In this document: positions 25,102 through 34,085 of the stretch, piece after piece | Numbering within the stretch: position 1 is the first letter of the stretch | Layout: each line of letters starts with the position of its first letter | DNA from: G965276765 sp965276765 | GTDB taxonomy: Bacteria; Actinomycetota; Acidimicrobiia; Acidimicrobiales; Palsa-688 | NCBI GenBank assembly: GCA_965276765.1 | Contig: OZ255627.1 | Span: forward strand, 806,001 to 870,000 | DNA length: 64,000 nucleotides | Direction: 5' to 3' | Translations under genes and position numbers: made by a program | The notes under the pieces: model-generated | The model's input: the letters and a program-made list of their open reading frames with translations, nothing else | What the model was told of the DNA's origin: nothing | The model's database searches: none

Positions 25102-25308
25102 GTGACGAAGCGCTTGGTGGATATCGATGACGAGAAGCTCGAGGCCGTACGGCGCCTGCTCGGCACGCAGACGCTGAAGGCGACCGTGTCTGGGGCGCTC
25201 GACGAGGTGCTCGCCCTCGACAGCCGGCGGAGGGCGTTGCTTGGGGAGCGGGGCGTGGTGCCAGCCGCGTTGGCCGATCCTGACGAGCGTCGTGCTGCGT
25301 GGGGCTGA
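25102..25308 (+). CDS. VapB-type antitoxin
   Basis: The 68-residue protein begins VTKRLVDIDDEKLEAVRRLLGTQTLK, the typical start of small VapB antitoxins with a ribbon-helix-helix or MetJ-like N-terminus (VDIDDEKL). It then has the ATVSGALDEVLAL helix and an Arg-rich C-terminus that would wrap the toxin. It overlaps the VapC gene by 10 bp. The GTG start is set by the -10 box. The complex would repress its own promoter. Confidence 0.78.
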   Translation: MTKRLVDIDDEKLEAVRRLLGTQTLKATVSGALDEVLALDSRRRALLGERGVVPAALADPDERRAAWG

Positions 25309-25722
25309 AGCCGTACTACCTGGGGGATACGTCCGCCCTGGCGCGGCTGGGTCGGGCAGAGGTTGCCGAGCGGTTTGGTCCCACTCATCGAAGCCGGGCT
25401 CGTGGCTCGCTGTACGCCGACAGATCTGGAGGCGGGGTACTCGTCGACCGGACCCCAGGCTCACGCCAAGATGCGAGCGGCGAGGGCGGCCTGGCCGAAG
25501 GCGGTGATGGACCAGAAGGTGCTCGATCGGGCCGTGGACGTCCAGGATGCGATGGCGACGCGCCGTCGCCATCGCGGCGCAAAGATCGCCGATCTGCTTA
25601 TAGCTGCAGCTGCGGAGGCGGAGGGCCTGATCGTCCTGCACTACGACCACAACTTTGAGTTGATTGCCCAGGTGACCGGCCAGCCCGTCGAGTGGGTCCT
25701 CCCTGCCGGCGCCGTCCCCTGA
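25299..25722 (+). pseudogene. VapC-type PIN-domain toxin, interrupted by a frameshift
   Basis: From GTG 25299 the frame gives YYLGDTSALARLGRAEVAERF, with the first PIN-domain Asp. At about 25377-25381 one extra base (GGTCCCACT) shifts the frame. The other frame then reads PLIEAGLVARCTPTDLEAGYS, with the conserved acidic site, and KIADLLIAAAAEAEGLIVLHYDHNFELIA, with the remaining Asp residues. Removing one C gives a normal ~140-residue PIN RNase. As written the toxin is inactive, unless this is a sequencing error. Confidence 0.72.
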
Positions 25723-25818
25723 CCACCGGGGCGACGCGACCCAGCGTCAGCCCTGGATCCGCTGAGCGGGCTTTCTCCCGGTGGTCGGAGCCGGCGTCGA
25801 TCCGGTGCCGTCCGCTTC

Positions 25819-26262
25819 TCAGTTGCTGTAGACCCGAGCCGGGTCCACGAAGACGGCGGTGCGGCGTTGCTCGACCATGGCCCGGTCGTAGGCGTCCCAG
25901 TCGTCGTGATCACCGCCGGCAGCACGGAAGACCTCTCGAAGCAACGACGGCAGGCGATCGGGGTCGACGTCGGCCATTCGATCATCGGGGCCGACCAGGC
26001 CGGCGCGACCCTCGACCGTCGCCCACTGCCACCCGGACCGCGCCGTGACGGCGACGTCGGGACGGGCCCTGAGGTTCGTGAGCTTCACCGCTCCGTAGGT
26101 GACGAAACCGACGACCGGCGTCTTGGTCACCGGGTGGTCCAGTACGCCGGCGTTGACGACCGACGACTGGATGGTGCCGTCGGCCCGCATGGTGGAGACG
26201 ACGACCAAGAAGCTCTCCTGGCGAGCCAGCTCCAACCACTCCGGCAGATTCTTCTCGGTCAA
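25819..26262 (-). CDS. PPOX-class F420/FMN-dependent split-barrel oxidoreductase
   Basis: The 147-residue protein matches the Rv1155-like split-barrel family: FLVVVSTMRADGTIQSSVVNAG near residue 18, then VVGFVTYGAVKLTNLRARPDVAVTAR and a C-terminal MVEQRRTAVFVDPARVYSN segment. Members bind F420 or flavins and reduce small hydrophobic substrates. The start codon is TTG 26262, preceded by GGAG. It is a lone gene between VapC and the ankyrin gene. Confidence 0.82.
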   Translation of the reverse strand: MTEKNLPEWLELARQESFLVVVSTMRADGTIQSSVVNAGVLDHPVTKTPVVGFVTYGAVKLTNLRARPDVAVTARSGWQWATVEGRAGLVGPDDRMADVDPDRLPSLLREVFRAAGGDHDDWDAYDRAMVEQRRTAVFVDPARVYSN

Positions 26263-26437
26263 CTCGTCGCTCCACGCATGACCACAGTTTGGCTCAAACT
26301 CCTCTTGGCCCGGGCGGAGTCGCAGGGGGTTTGCCGACCCGGTCGGCTTCGACCAGGCTTCAGGGCATGGGGTGATTGGCCGGTAGCGAGATCCGCCGAT
26401 CCGTCTGCGGGACGGGTGGCCTACAGCATGCGAGCGG

Positions 26438-27181
26438 TCAGTCGCCGCGCAGGTCGCTGGCGGTTTTGGCGCCGAGACCGTGCAGCCAGGTGATCACGTC
26501 AGTGGCGCCACTGCGGGCGGCCGCGTCCAACGGTGTCAATTGCTCCCAGCCCGGTAGCCAGTTCAGGGCCGCGCTGCGGCCGAGGAGATACTCGGCCGCT
26601 TCCAGCTGGCCACCGTGGCAGGCCGCCCAGAACGCGTCGCCGACCTAATCCGCTTCGGGCGGCGTCGCCCCGCCAAAGTAGTCGTGTAGGTGCTCGATCA
26701 GTCCCAATGAGGCGTCGGCGAAGTAGTTGGTCTTCGCGCCGCGCTCGACCAGCCGGCGAGCGGCCTTCCATTGCCCGAATGCGGTCGCGTCCGCGAGCGG
26801 AGTTCCCCCGGCGATCACTGCGCCCGGCGCCTCGATGTCGGCGCCCGCATCCAGGAGCGCATCGAGGACATCCACATCATCACTACTTGCCGCCCAGTGC
26901 AGCGGGGTCTCCCTGTGCGGGCCGCGGAACGGCGCGTTCACATCGGCCCCGGCCTCGACGAGTAAAGCGATGCTGGCTGCCCCGTTGGGGAAATGGCCGG
27001 GCCAGTCCGTCGCCACGTGGAGCAAGGTGCGTGACATTCCTTTCGCCTCGTCGTCACCGAGCCTGGTGGTGGCCAGATCCTGCTGTTCGCCGATCAGCCG
27101 GCGCAACGTCGGCACGGCGCCGGAATGTATGGCGTCGACGACAGCTACGGCGAGTGGATCCTCGGTACTGAGCGTCCCCAT
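26438..27181 (-). pseudogene. Ankyrin-repeat protein interrupted by an in-frame TAG
   Basis: From ATG 27181 the product has ankyrin repeats: TLLHVATDWPGHFPNGAASI, LLVEAGADVNAPFRGPHRET, PLHWAASSDDVDVLDALLDAGADIEAP, then GGTPLADATAFGQWKAARRLVERGAKTN. A TAG at 26645-26647 stops it after residue 178. The same frame continues without a gap into another repeat (VGDAFWAACHGGQLEAAEYLL, LTPLDAAARSGATDVITWL) to a TGA at 26438-26440. So one codon separates a 178-residue product from a 247-residue one. Ankyrin proteins bind other proteins; the partner is unknown. Confidence 0.72.
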
Positions 27182-27734
27182 GACATTGCCTCTCGCCGCG
27201 CCGACGACGGCAAGTATGCCTGGCCGACGGCCGACGACACGCACGTGGCCCACGAGTCGATAGGTGAGCAGACCGGCGGCGTTCTGCTTCGGTGATGCCC
27301 ATCCGGCAGGTCTGCAGGATGGGTGCCCAGCCGAGCATCTGCAGGAAACGCGGCCGGGTTGCTCGACGTGGCGCCCCCGGTCGCCTGCGTCTCGGTCAGC
27401 GGTCCGACCGCCATGCCCAGGGCCCCTGCCGCGCCTATTCCTCGTAGCTCAGTGATCGCCAGCCATCAGCCGACAGGACGCCGGGAAGGCCGCCGCGGGG
27501 TGGCGTTAGCGGAGGGCCTCGGGCGGCCAGGCCCGCCGTTGGCCGGCGTCGGCCGGTAGGGCAGAGCACCGGCTCCGGAAGGGTGGATGGGACGTTGATT
27601 TCGGGCACGGCTTTTGGGGCGGGTTCCGAGTCGGGCCCGACCGGTCGGCGCCGGGTGGTCATTAAGCGTCGTTTTGAGGCAAAGAGAGGAGTCTTGATCC
27701 GACATCGTCAGCCGGACGTGCCAGGGCAGTGCGG
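27182..27734. other. Intergenic region without recognised gene
   Basis: About 550 bases. Short frames on either strand have no family resemblance and strongly biased composition. Nothing regulatory was identified beyond what may serve the ankyrin gene. Confidence 0.4.
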
Positions 27735-28032
27735 TTAACGACGGGCGACGAGCCGCCGGAGCGTGCTCAACGCTTCGTCGGCTTCAACAGGCACGGCATC
27801 GTCTGCCTCCAGTCGATCAAGCACCCACGCCCGGACCAGTTGGGTGACGCCGACCCCTTCGGCGCCGGCCCTGGCTCGGAGCCGGTCCACGTCGGCGGGG
27901 TCGAAGCGGACCGCGAAGGCGGACATGCGCTGAGGCCCTGCTTTTACGTCGATAGGGGGTTCGGGTGCCGAACTCCATACCGTCCGCCTCGTCGGCGTCC
28001 GCTTCGTATCTCGCTGCCATGTCATCAGTCAT
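27735..28032 (-). pseudogene. BrnA/CopG-like antitoxin, frameshifted
   Basis: From ATG 28032 the frame gives MTDDMAARYEADADEADGME, an acidic N-terminus like those of BrnA-type antitoxins. After about residue 23 (near 27960) it must change frame, and the second frame reads PEPPIDVKAGPQRMSAFAVRFDPADVDRLRARAGAEGVGVTQLVRAWVLDRLE, a ribbon-helix-helix domain, to the stop at 27735. Its ATG overlaps the toxin stop (TGATG), the usual toxin-first order of BrnTA. Confidence 0.62.
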
Positions 28033-28329
28033 CAGGTTCTTCCTTGGTAGAGGCGCTGCTCCCGGTCGGTTGCGGGTCGGGCTGTCACGCACACCGACGT
28101 CCCGGTGGACGCCGGCATCTCACACCACGAACAGGAGACGCCCACCGCTGGTGGGACCGAGCGCGACAAGCCGTGGACGACTGTGGCTGGTCTGGACCTC
28201 CCAGCGTGTGCTCGGAGCGAAGACGACGTCTTCCACCTCGGTCGGGGTGACAGCGTGCCGGGCGATGTGGGTCTCGTTGTACTGGTCCCACAGCAACCCG
28301 TTCACTCGCACGCTAACCGTGTGTATCAC
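28032..28329 (-). pseudogene. BrnT-like toxin, frameshifted
   Basis: The first frame (GTG 28329; an internal GTG at 28311 is also possible) gives LLWDQYNETHIARHAVTPTEVEDVVF and PRLVALGPTSGGRLLFVV, the core of BrnT RNase toxins. It stops at about 28123. Shifting by one base there opens SVCVTARPATDREQRLYQGRT, the usual BrnT C-terminus, ending in the TGA that overlaps the antitoxin ATG. A single extra T explains the break. BrnT cleaves mRNA in stress; as written the protein lacks its C-terminal arginine region. Confidence 0.65.
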
Positions 28330-28529
28330 AACGGTATGACACGAAGCGAAGTGACCGAGACTGCCCCGTATAGGGCCCCTGAGCGAAAATCGTCACCGGG
28401 CGCGGCATACTGGACACCCCGCTCCAGACAGGCGCTCTGACCTGCGGCGTTGCCAGTTGGGGGTTGGTCTTACGGGACGGTCCCCCCAGCTGCCTGACAG
28501 GGTTAGCTGATAAAGCCTGGTCGTCAGGG

Positions 28530-28535
28530 TATACT
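28530..28535 (+). promoter_or_regulatory. -10 box TATACT of leaderless toxin gene
   Basis: TATACT is 6 nt before GTG 28542, in the same arrangement as the VapB promoter at 25089. No ribosome-binding site is present. Confidence 0.6.
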
Positions 28536-28541
28536 GTCAGG

Positions 28542-28793
28542 GTGGAGCTGTGGGACTCGCCTATTGCTCCCGCCGCCCACCGCCATGGGATCACCGATGA
28601 AGACATCCGCCACGCCCTCCGCAATCTGATCGCCGTCGCCGATGACCCCGACGACGAGGACGTCACTCTGTTCCTTGGTGCCGACCGGGCCGTCAATCTG
28701 ATCGAGGTTGGAGTGCTGGCCACCGACGATGGTCCGCTGATCATCCACGCCATGGCAGGCCGTACCCGTCGATTCCCACCACCCAAGGAGTGA
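28542..28793 (+). CDS. Small toxin-like protein of a toxin/HTH pair
   Basis: The 83-residue protein reads HRHGITDEDIRHALRNLIAV, DEDVTLFLGADRAVNLIEVGVL and PLIIHAMAGRTRRFPPPKE. The layout (HG-x-T-x-E-D-I, then a beta strand with LGxDxAxNLIEV, then HAM-x-xR) resembles BrnT-like RNase toxins. The GTG at 28542 is chosen because it lies 7 nt after a -10 box; upstream codons back to 28464 would lie before the promoter. It is followed 2 bp later by a small helix-turn-helix gene, giving a toxin-first operon. Confidence 0.68.
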   Translation: MELWDSPIAPAAHRHGITDEDIRHALRNLIAVADDPDDEDVTLFLGADRAVNLIEVGVLATDDGPLIIHAMAGRTRRFPPPKE

Positions 28794-28795
28794 CC

Positions 28796-29053
28796 ATGGC
28801 TCGAACCATCGCTGAGAAGGAGCGGGTTGTCGCCGAGATCGCCGAGCGGCTCGCCAACCAGCAGGAGCAACCGGAATGGCGTGATGCCGAGCCGTTGAAG
28901 CGGATCGCCGACGCCTTCGGTCGCTCGGTATCCGCGGACGCCGAGCTGGCCCAGGCTGTGCATGCCGCCCGTGCCGATGGCTACTCGTGGGCGGCGATCG
29001 CTGCCATGTTGGGCGTTTCCAAGCAGACCGCCCAAGCCCGCTATGGCGCCTGA
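28796..29053 (+). CDS. HTH-containing probable antitoxin
   Basis: The 85-residue protein has an acidic, helical N-terminal half (EKERVVAEIAERLANQQEQPEW; about residues 8-30) and a C-terminal helix-turn-helix, GYSWAAIAAMLGVSKQTAQARYG. AAGGAG lies 5 nt before ATG 28796, which I prefer over GTG 28790. It would neutralise the upstream toxin-like protein and bind the promoter at 28530. The DNA-binding part at the C-terminus is reversed compared with most antitoxins. Confidence 0.66.
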   Translation: MARTIAEKERVVAEIAERLANQQEQPEWRDAEPLKRIADAFGRSVSADAELAQAVHAARADGYSWAAIAAMLGVSKQTAQARYGA

Positions 29054-29158
29054 CCGCCCCCCGATGCGGTTCTTCTTGCGGGGCCAGGATCCCACTGGAA
29101 GCGATAGTCGGGCGCGGTCTGGCCAGACGGGCTACCCAGCGTGGGCCAGACTCTGTGT

Positions 29159-30547
29159 GTGAGCGTTCCTTTGGTTGACGACGTGCTGGCTGGTCTCGGG
29201 ATCGCGGATGCTGGCTTGCTGGAGCTGACCGGCGACCCTTACCCGGCGGTGCTGTCGTCGCCGCTCGCGGTGGCCGAGTGCGCTGTTGCGTCGGTGGCTG
29301 CCTGTCTGCTGGCCGCCGCTGACCTTTCCTTGGCTCGTAGTGGCCGACGGCCCGAGATCGCGCTTGACACCGGGCACGTGGCGGCGGCCATGCGTAGCGA
29401 GGCCTGGCTGCGTGATCCGGCCGGTCGTGGCATGAGCGGGTTCGCGCCGCTGTCGCGTCTGTGGTCGACCACGGATGGTTGGGTACGCACCCACGCCAAC
29501 TATCCCTGGCACCGGGCAGCTCTGCTCGCTTCGCTCGCTGTGACGGGCGCCTGCGACGCCGACGTCGAGGCGCGCTTGGGCGACGCCATCGCGGAACGAG
29601 CCGCACTGGATGTCGAGTCGGCCGTATACGAGGGGGGCGGGTTGGCCGTCGCGGCGCGAAGCGTCGATGAGTGGCGTGGGAGCGAGGCCGGCAACTCGGT
29701 GGCGGCGTCGTCCCTCGTGACGACCGAACCGCTGAGCATGGGCGCAGGATTGCCGCCGATGGCGGATCCGGGTGAGCTTCCGGCATCGGGGCTGAAGGTC
29801 CTGGACCTGACCCGGGTCATCGCCGGCCCGGTCGGCACTCGCATGCTCGGTGCGCTCGGCGCCGATGTGCTGCGAGTTGACGACCCGACCCGGCCCGAGC
29901 TGCCTCTGCACGCCATCGACGGGGTGATCGGCAAAGCCAGCGCCAGTCTCGATGCCACCACCAACCGCGACCAGGGCGTCCTGGCCGCCCTGCTCGACGA
30001 GGCCGACGTGGTCGTCACTGGCTACCGGCCCGGCGCGCTGCGGCACTTCGGGCTCGAGCCCGACCAGGTCGCGGAGCGACACCCAGGCAAGATCGTCGTC
30101 ACCCTCTCGGCCTGGGGCACGAGCGGGCCATGGGGTGCCCGGCGGGGCTTTGACAGCCTGGTGCAGATCGCCTCGGGTATCGGCTGGTCCACCAGCCGCA
30201 ACGACAACCGCCCGGGCGCCCTGCCCTGCCAGCTACTCGACCACGCCACTGGCTACCTCGTCGCCGCCGGTGCGCTCGCCGCCCTCGCCGCTCGGGCTCG
30301 CACCGGCCAGGCCAGCCAGGTGTCCCTGTCTCTGGCCCGGACAGCCCAATGGCTCCTCGATCAGGGCGCCCGATCCGAGGGCGGGGGCGCCACCCCCGAA
30401 GAAGCGGAGCTCCAAGTGTCCGCCTACCGTACAAGCCTCGGGAACGGCTGGAGCAGCATCAGCCCACCAGGAGAGATCGATGGCGCCGCCTTGCACTGGC
30501 CGCATCTGCCGCCGAGGTACGCGCACGCCGAGCCCGTCTGGACCTGA
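29159..30547 (+). CDS. CaiB/BaiF-type (family III) CoA transferase
   Basis: About 462 residues. The second half has the family III signature: GLKVLDLTRVIAGPVGTRMLGALGADVLRVDDP (about residues 215-247), then VVTGYRPGALRHFGLEPDQV, LSAWGTSGPWGARRGFDSLVQ and PCQLLDHATGYLVAAGAL. The first half repeats the fold less clearly (SPLAVAECAVASVAACLLAAADL). The enzyme would move CoA between carboxylic acids. The GTG at 29159 is the likely start; 29141 is possible. No acyl-CoA genes adjoin it, so its substrate is open. Confidence 0.85.
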   Translation: MSVPLVDDVLAGLGIADAGLLELTGDPYPAVLSSPLAVAECAVASVAACLLAAADLSLARSGRRPEIALDTGHVAAAMRSEAWLRDPAGRGMSGFAPLSRLWSTTDGWVRTHANYPWHRAALLASLAVTGACDADVEARLGDAIAERAALDVESAVYEGGGLAVAARSVDEWRGSEAGNSVAASSLVTTEPLSMGAGLPPMADPGELPASGLKVLDLTRVIAGPVGTRMLGALGADVLRVDDPTRPELPLHAIDGVIGKASASLDATTNRDQGVLAALLDEADVVVTGYRPGALRHFGLEPDQVAERHPGKIVVTLSAWGTSGPWGARRGFDSLVQIASGIGWSTSRNDNRPGALPCQLLDHATGYLVAAGALAALAARARTGQASQVSLSLARTAQWLLDQGARSEGGGATPEEAELQVSAYRTSLGNGWSSISPPGEIDGAALHWPHLPPRYAHAEPVWT

Positions 30548-30690
30548 ATCCTCCACCGCCCCCCTTTTCGCAGCAGCCGTCGTCTTGCAGCCGCAAGACA
30601 CAACGTCCCGAAGCACCATCCTCTTCCGGTGATCGTCGCGGGGCGCTATCCGAGTGGGTCCTTACCGCCCATCAGGCCATACTGGCAGGC

Positions 30691-31605
30691 GTGGATTGCA
30701 GGTCGGCTGACAGGCTGCTCGACGAGGGCGTCGTCGCCGCGATCGTGGCCGATCAGCTTCCATTCCTCGCCGGTGCCCACGTCGGACGCCTCGGTGCCGG
30801 CTGGGACAACGAGCTGTTCATCGTGGCCGACGTGTGGGTGCTGCGTTTCCCCAAGCGCGCCGAGCGGGTCGCCTGGCAGGCTCGTCAACGACAGATCGTC
30901 GAACTTGCCGGTGAGGCGCTCGGCACTCTGGTACCGGCCTTTGATCATGTCGCTGAACCTTCCGAGCTGTTCCCCTATCCATTCGTTGCCTACCGGGCGC
31001 TCCCAGGCGTCGCGGCGGATCACCTGGCTGAACCCTCGGCCGCGTTTGCCGCCGATCTCGGAGAGGGCCTCGGGCGGCTGCACGCCATCGACCCATGCCG
31101 AGTACCCGCCACCCCGACGGGTTGGGAGGACGAAGCGCTCGGAACCCACCTGACCGACCTGGTGACCTACGTGAGCGCCCTTCGAGCGCACCTGGCGGGC
31201 GACCTCCTCGCCGAGGCCGAGCCTTACCTGACCGGCCGGATCGATCTTCCCCGCGCCGCTGGTTCGCGCCGGTTCACCCACAACGACATTTGCGCTGAGC
31301 ACGTTCTCGTTGACCCGGCCACCGGCCGGCTGAGTGGCCTCATCGACTGGACCGACGCCATGGCCACCGACCCTGCAGTCGATTTCGTCGGGCTCATCAC
31401 CATCGGCGACTGGGGCTTCATCGACCAGGTGATCGCCTCCTACCCGCTCGCCCTCGACGGGGACTTCGGAGCTCGCCTCGCCTGGCTTGCCCGCGCCCTC
31501 ACCCTGCGTTGGCTCGGCGAGGCTCTCACCGAGGAGTCAGCTGCTCCAGCCACCCACCTCAAGTGGGTCGAGCGCGCCTTCACCGGACACCCAGCCATGA
31601 CGTAG
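30691..31605 (+). CDS. Aminoglycoside/macrolide phosphotransferase-family kinase
   Basis: About 304 residues with the APH fold: RLGAGWDNELFIVADVWVLRFPKR (nucleotide-binding N-lobe, about residues 35-58), YPFVAYRALPGVAAD, the catalytic loop FTHNDICAEHVLVDP (about 198-212), and GLIDWTDAMATDPAVDF with the metal-binding Asp. The HVLVD form of the loop is that of macrolide 2'-phosphotransferase-like enzymes. It could modify an antibiotic or a cell metabolite. The GTG at 30691 is 7 nt after CATACT, a possible -10 box; the frame is open further upstream. Confidence 0.83.
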   Translation: MDCRSADRLLDEGVVAAIVADQLPFLAGAHVGRLGAGWDNELFIVADVWVLRFPKRAERVAWQARQRQIVELAGEALGTLVPAFDHVAEPSELFPYPFVAYRALPGVAADHLAEPSAAFAADLGEGLGRLHAIDPCRVPATPTGWEDEALGTHLTDLVTYVSALRAHLAGDLLAEAEPYLTGRIDLPRAAGSRRFTHNDICAEHVLVDPATGRLSGLIDWTDAMATDPAVDFVGLITIGDWGFIDQVIASYPLALDGDFGARLAWLARALTLRWLGEALTEESAAPATHLKWVERAFTGHPAMT

Positions 31606-31953
31606 GCAACCAATCGAAGCGCCCTGCCCGCTGATGGATCCGCTTGCGGCGACGGGCTGAGGCGTCGCTGTTCAGCCCGTCGGTGGGCCGTAGGTCGTTC
31701 GTCGGATGTCGAAATCATTAGAGCTGCATGACCACCACGCCGTAAGGTCAGCGCTGTGCTGCTCCCGTCTTGGCGCGGACCGACGGTCCGCTTGGTCATG
31801 AAGGCGACCACGCCGACACTCGGCGGCCGCCGCTTCCACCACTGCGTCGGAGGAAGCGGCGGGAGGTAACGGCGCGGAGGCGAGCCCCTAGTAGCCGCTC
31901 AGTGACCTCCGGCGCGCCCCAACTCCTGCCCTACGTGGACAGGAGGTCGGGCG
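31606..31953. other. Intergenic region containing dispersed repeat copy B
   Basis: A 348-base gene-free stretch. It contains the repeat at 31636-31700. The 3' end holds AGGAGG, the ribosome-binding site of the TrmH-like gene. No other structure was seen. Confidence 0.5.
31636..31700 (+). repeat. Dispersed intergenic repeat, copy B
   Basis: It starts GGATCCGCTTGCGGCGACGG and ends CCGTAGGTCGTTC. The ends match copies A, C, D and E, while the middle varies. Confidence 0.55.
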
Positions 31954-32772
31954 ATGCCCGCGCACCATCAAACAGAGCTCACCCCCGCGGGACCAGGTCA
32001 CCCACTGGTCCGCCAGTACCTAGCGGCGCGGCGGCAACGGCGCCCCACCGGGGTCGTAGCGCTAGAGGGCTACTGGGCCATCGACACCACCTTGGCCGCG
32101 GGCCGGGCGCTCGAAGTGCTGTTCGTCATGCCATTGCTCGTCGAAAACGACCCGGCACGCGCCCTGGTTTCCAAACTAATCCAGCAGCGCAGACCAGTCC
32201 TCCAGGTTGGGGCGAAGCTCTTCGGGCGGATGGTGGACCGGGACGGACCCGACGGTCTCGCTGCGCTCGTCCGCTGGCATACCTGGACGCTGGAAGACAT
32301 CCCCTTCACCTCGACAACACGCGTGCTCGTCGCCGACCAACCCGACCGGCCCGGGAACCTCGGCACCATGATCCGCTCTGCGGACGGGGCCGGCGCGTCC
32401 GGCGTCATTGTCGCCGACTCGGTCCTCGCCCTCTCCAGCCAGGCCGTCGTTAAGGCGAGCATGGGCACCATCTTCTCTCTCCCCGCCATCAACACCACTA
32501 CCCAGGCGGCCCTGGACTGGCTACGCGCCCACGGCTTCAAGATCGTCACGGCGCAGCCCGACGGAGATAGGTCCTACGGAGAAGCCCTCTACCAACCGCC
32601 CGTCGCCGTGGTTGTCGGCAACGAACGACATGGTCTCTCATCAGCGTGGTCGCAAGCCGCGCACCACCGAGCAGCGATCCCCATGCGCGGCAAAGCCGAC
32701 TCGCTCAACGTGACCACTGCGGCGGCGCTGTTGCTCTACGAGGCCCTCCAGCAGTGCCATCGGCGACAGTGA
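31954..32772 (+). CDS. TrmH/SpoU-family RNA 2'-O-methyltransferase
   Basis: The 272-residue protein has the three SPOUT motifs: RPGNLGTMIRSADGAGASGVIV (motif 1, about residues 129-150), PVAVVVGNERHGLS (motif 2, about 211-224) and IPMRGKADSLNVTTAAALLLYEAL (motif 3, about 237-260). The N-terminal ~100 residues form an RNA-binding substrate domain starting HPLVRQYLAARRQRRPTG. Such enzymes methylate a ribose in rRNA or tRNA; some protect ribosomes from thiopeptide or other antibiotics. AGGAGG lies before ATG 31954. Confidence 0.9.
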   Translation: MPAHHQTELTPAGPGHPLVRQYLAARRQRRPTGVVALEGYWAIDTTLAAGRALEVLFVMPLLVENDPARALVSKLIQQRRPVLQVGAKLFGRMVDRDGPDGLAALVRWHTWTLEDIPFTSTTRVLVADQPDRPGNLGTMIRSADGAGASGVIVADSVLALSSQAVVKASMGTIFSLPAINTTTQAALDWLRAHGFKIVTAQPDGDRSYGEALYQPPVAVVVGNERHGLSSAWSQAAHHRAAIPMRGKADSLNVTTAAALLLYEALQQCHRRQ

Positions 32773-33141
32773 CCCGGCGATCCATCTCCGCTGCGACCGG
32801 TTGTGGGGTGCGTGCACCGGCGAGCTTCGTCAGCCGCCGCGTCGGCACGCCCAGCGCACGACGTGGAGTGTCGCAGCGCTGGAGAACTCGCACTGAGCGG
32901 ACTGCTCGGTCGCGTGTGTCCAGCGGCCGGCGGCCCGGGAGTCGACGGACTCGGCGCCAGCCGCGGCAGCAAGTCGCTCGAGCACGAAAGCGCCCGAAGG
33001 CAGCACACGATCGATCTCCTCTGCAGCCGAGCCCACGAGAGATTGTCGCGACACCACGACCGGGGCGCCGTTCCGCTTGCGGAATGCAGACGAGTGAAGC
33101 CCGGCCGGGTCGGCACCGCGGGTCTGATCGTCGTGCGGCGG
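32773..33141. other. No recognised gene
   Basis: A 369-base stretch between the TrmH-like gene and the end of the methyltransferase chimera. A minus-strand frame around 32830-33057 shows some protein-like composition but nothing I recognise. Confidence 0.35.
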
Positions 33142-33997
33142 TCAGGGCTCGGCAATGACGAGGCGGTAGCCCACGTCGAGCGAGTCCCGCTCAAGAACGT
33201 CGGCGTGGTCCTTCTGCCACCGGCCGGTGCGAAGGTCTTCGGCCAGCCGGCCCAGGCCCTCGCGCAGCGCCTCCTCGTCGGCCTTGGCGAACACGGACAT
33301 CCCGGGCGCACGGCCGGGTCGAGATACGCCGCTGGCGACGCCAGTAGGCGGCACCGAAGCCGTCCGCACAGTCGTGGGGGACCGGCACAGGCCGTATCTC
33401 CGCGTCGGAGAGCAGCTCCCTCAAGACGCCAACCGGCACGGCCAGCGCAGCGTCGGTCTCAGCGGCCGCAGGCAGGTACTCCGACAACAACCAGAACTGC
33501 GAGAACGCCTGCTGGTACCAGGTGAAGAACACCAGCCGGCGGCGCGCCACCCGTCGCATCTCGGCCACGCCAGCGGCAACATCGCTCCAATGGTGCACGG
33601 TGAGCACCGCAAGCGCCACATCCGCGCAGTCGTCCCGAAGCGGAAGGTGCTCCGCTATCGCCTGCACGAACGGGGCAGCGCGCTCGGATCGCTGAGCAAT
33701 CATGACCCGGCTCGGCTCGACGGCGACGACCCAGATGTCCATGCGAAAGTCGGCTCCCTGAAGATGAGCGTACGGGTCTCCGATGACCACTGCCTCGATG
33801 CCGAGCTCTTCGCACAGCTCGCGTTGAAGCGCGTCCCTCGGAGCTTCCTCGTGTTCCACGTGGCCGCCGGGAAGGTCCCATGCGTCGGGATACCACGTGC
33901 GTCGAGGGGAGCGGTGGACCAGCAGCGCCCGACCGTCGCGGCGCAGTAACCCGGCCACGACTTGATGCTCGCTCGTCAGCTGCTCCTGCATGCCCAT
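33142..33997 (-). pseudogene. NUDIX N-terminus fused in frame to methyltransferase C-terminus, with 3' frameshifts
   Basis: From ATG 33997 the product is a NUDIX hydrolase: VVAGLLRRDGRALLVHR, WDLPGGHVEHEE and the Nudix box ending RELCEELGI. After FRMDIW it becomes, with no break, VVAVEPSRVMIAQRSERAA and LPLRDDCADVALAVLTVHHW, which is the SAM-domain end of a class I methyltransferase, followed by RRLVFFTWYQQAFSQFWLLSEYLP. Near 33330 two single-base shifts are needed to read AAYLDPAVRPG and then MSVFAKADEEALREGLGRLAEDL to a stop at 33142. Neither domain is whole: the NUDIX fold lacks its last strands and the methyltransferase lacks its SAM-binding N-terminus. A deletion joining two adjacent genes is the simplest origin. 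Confidence 0.7.
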
Positions 33998-34085
33998 CAG
34001 CTTGGCGCCCCGCTGTCGTGCCGATCCCCGGCGACATTGGTCGCCTGGCCACAAAGCCGCGGCGAGGTGCTGGCATGCTGCCGGA

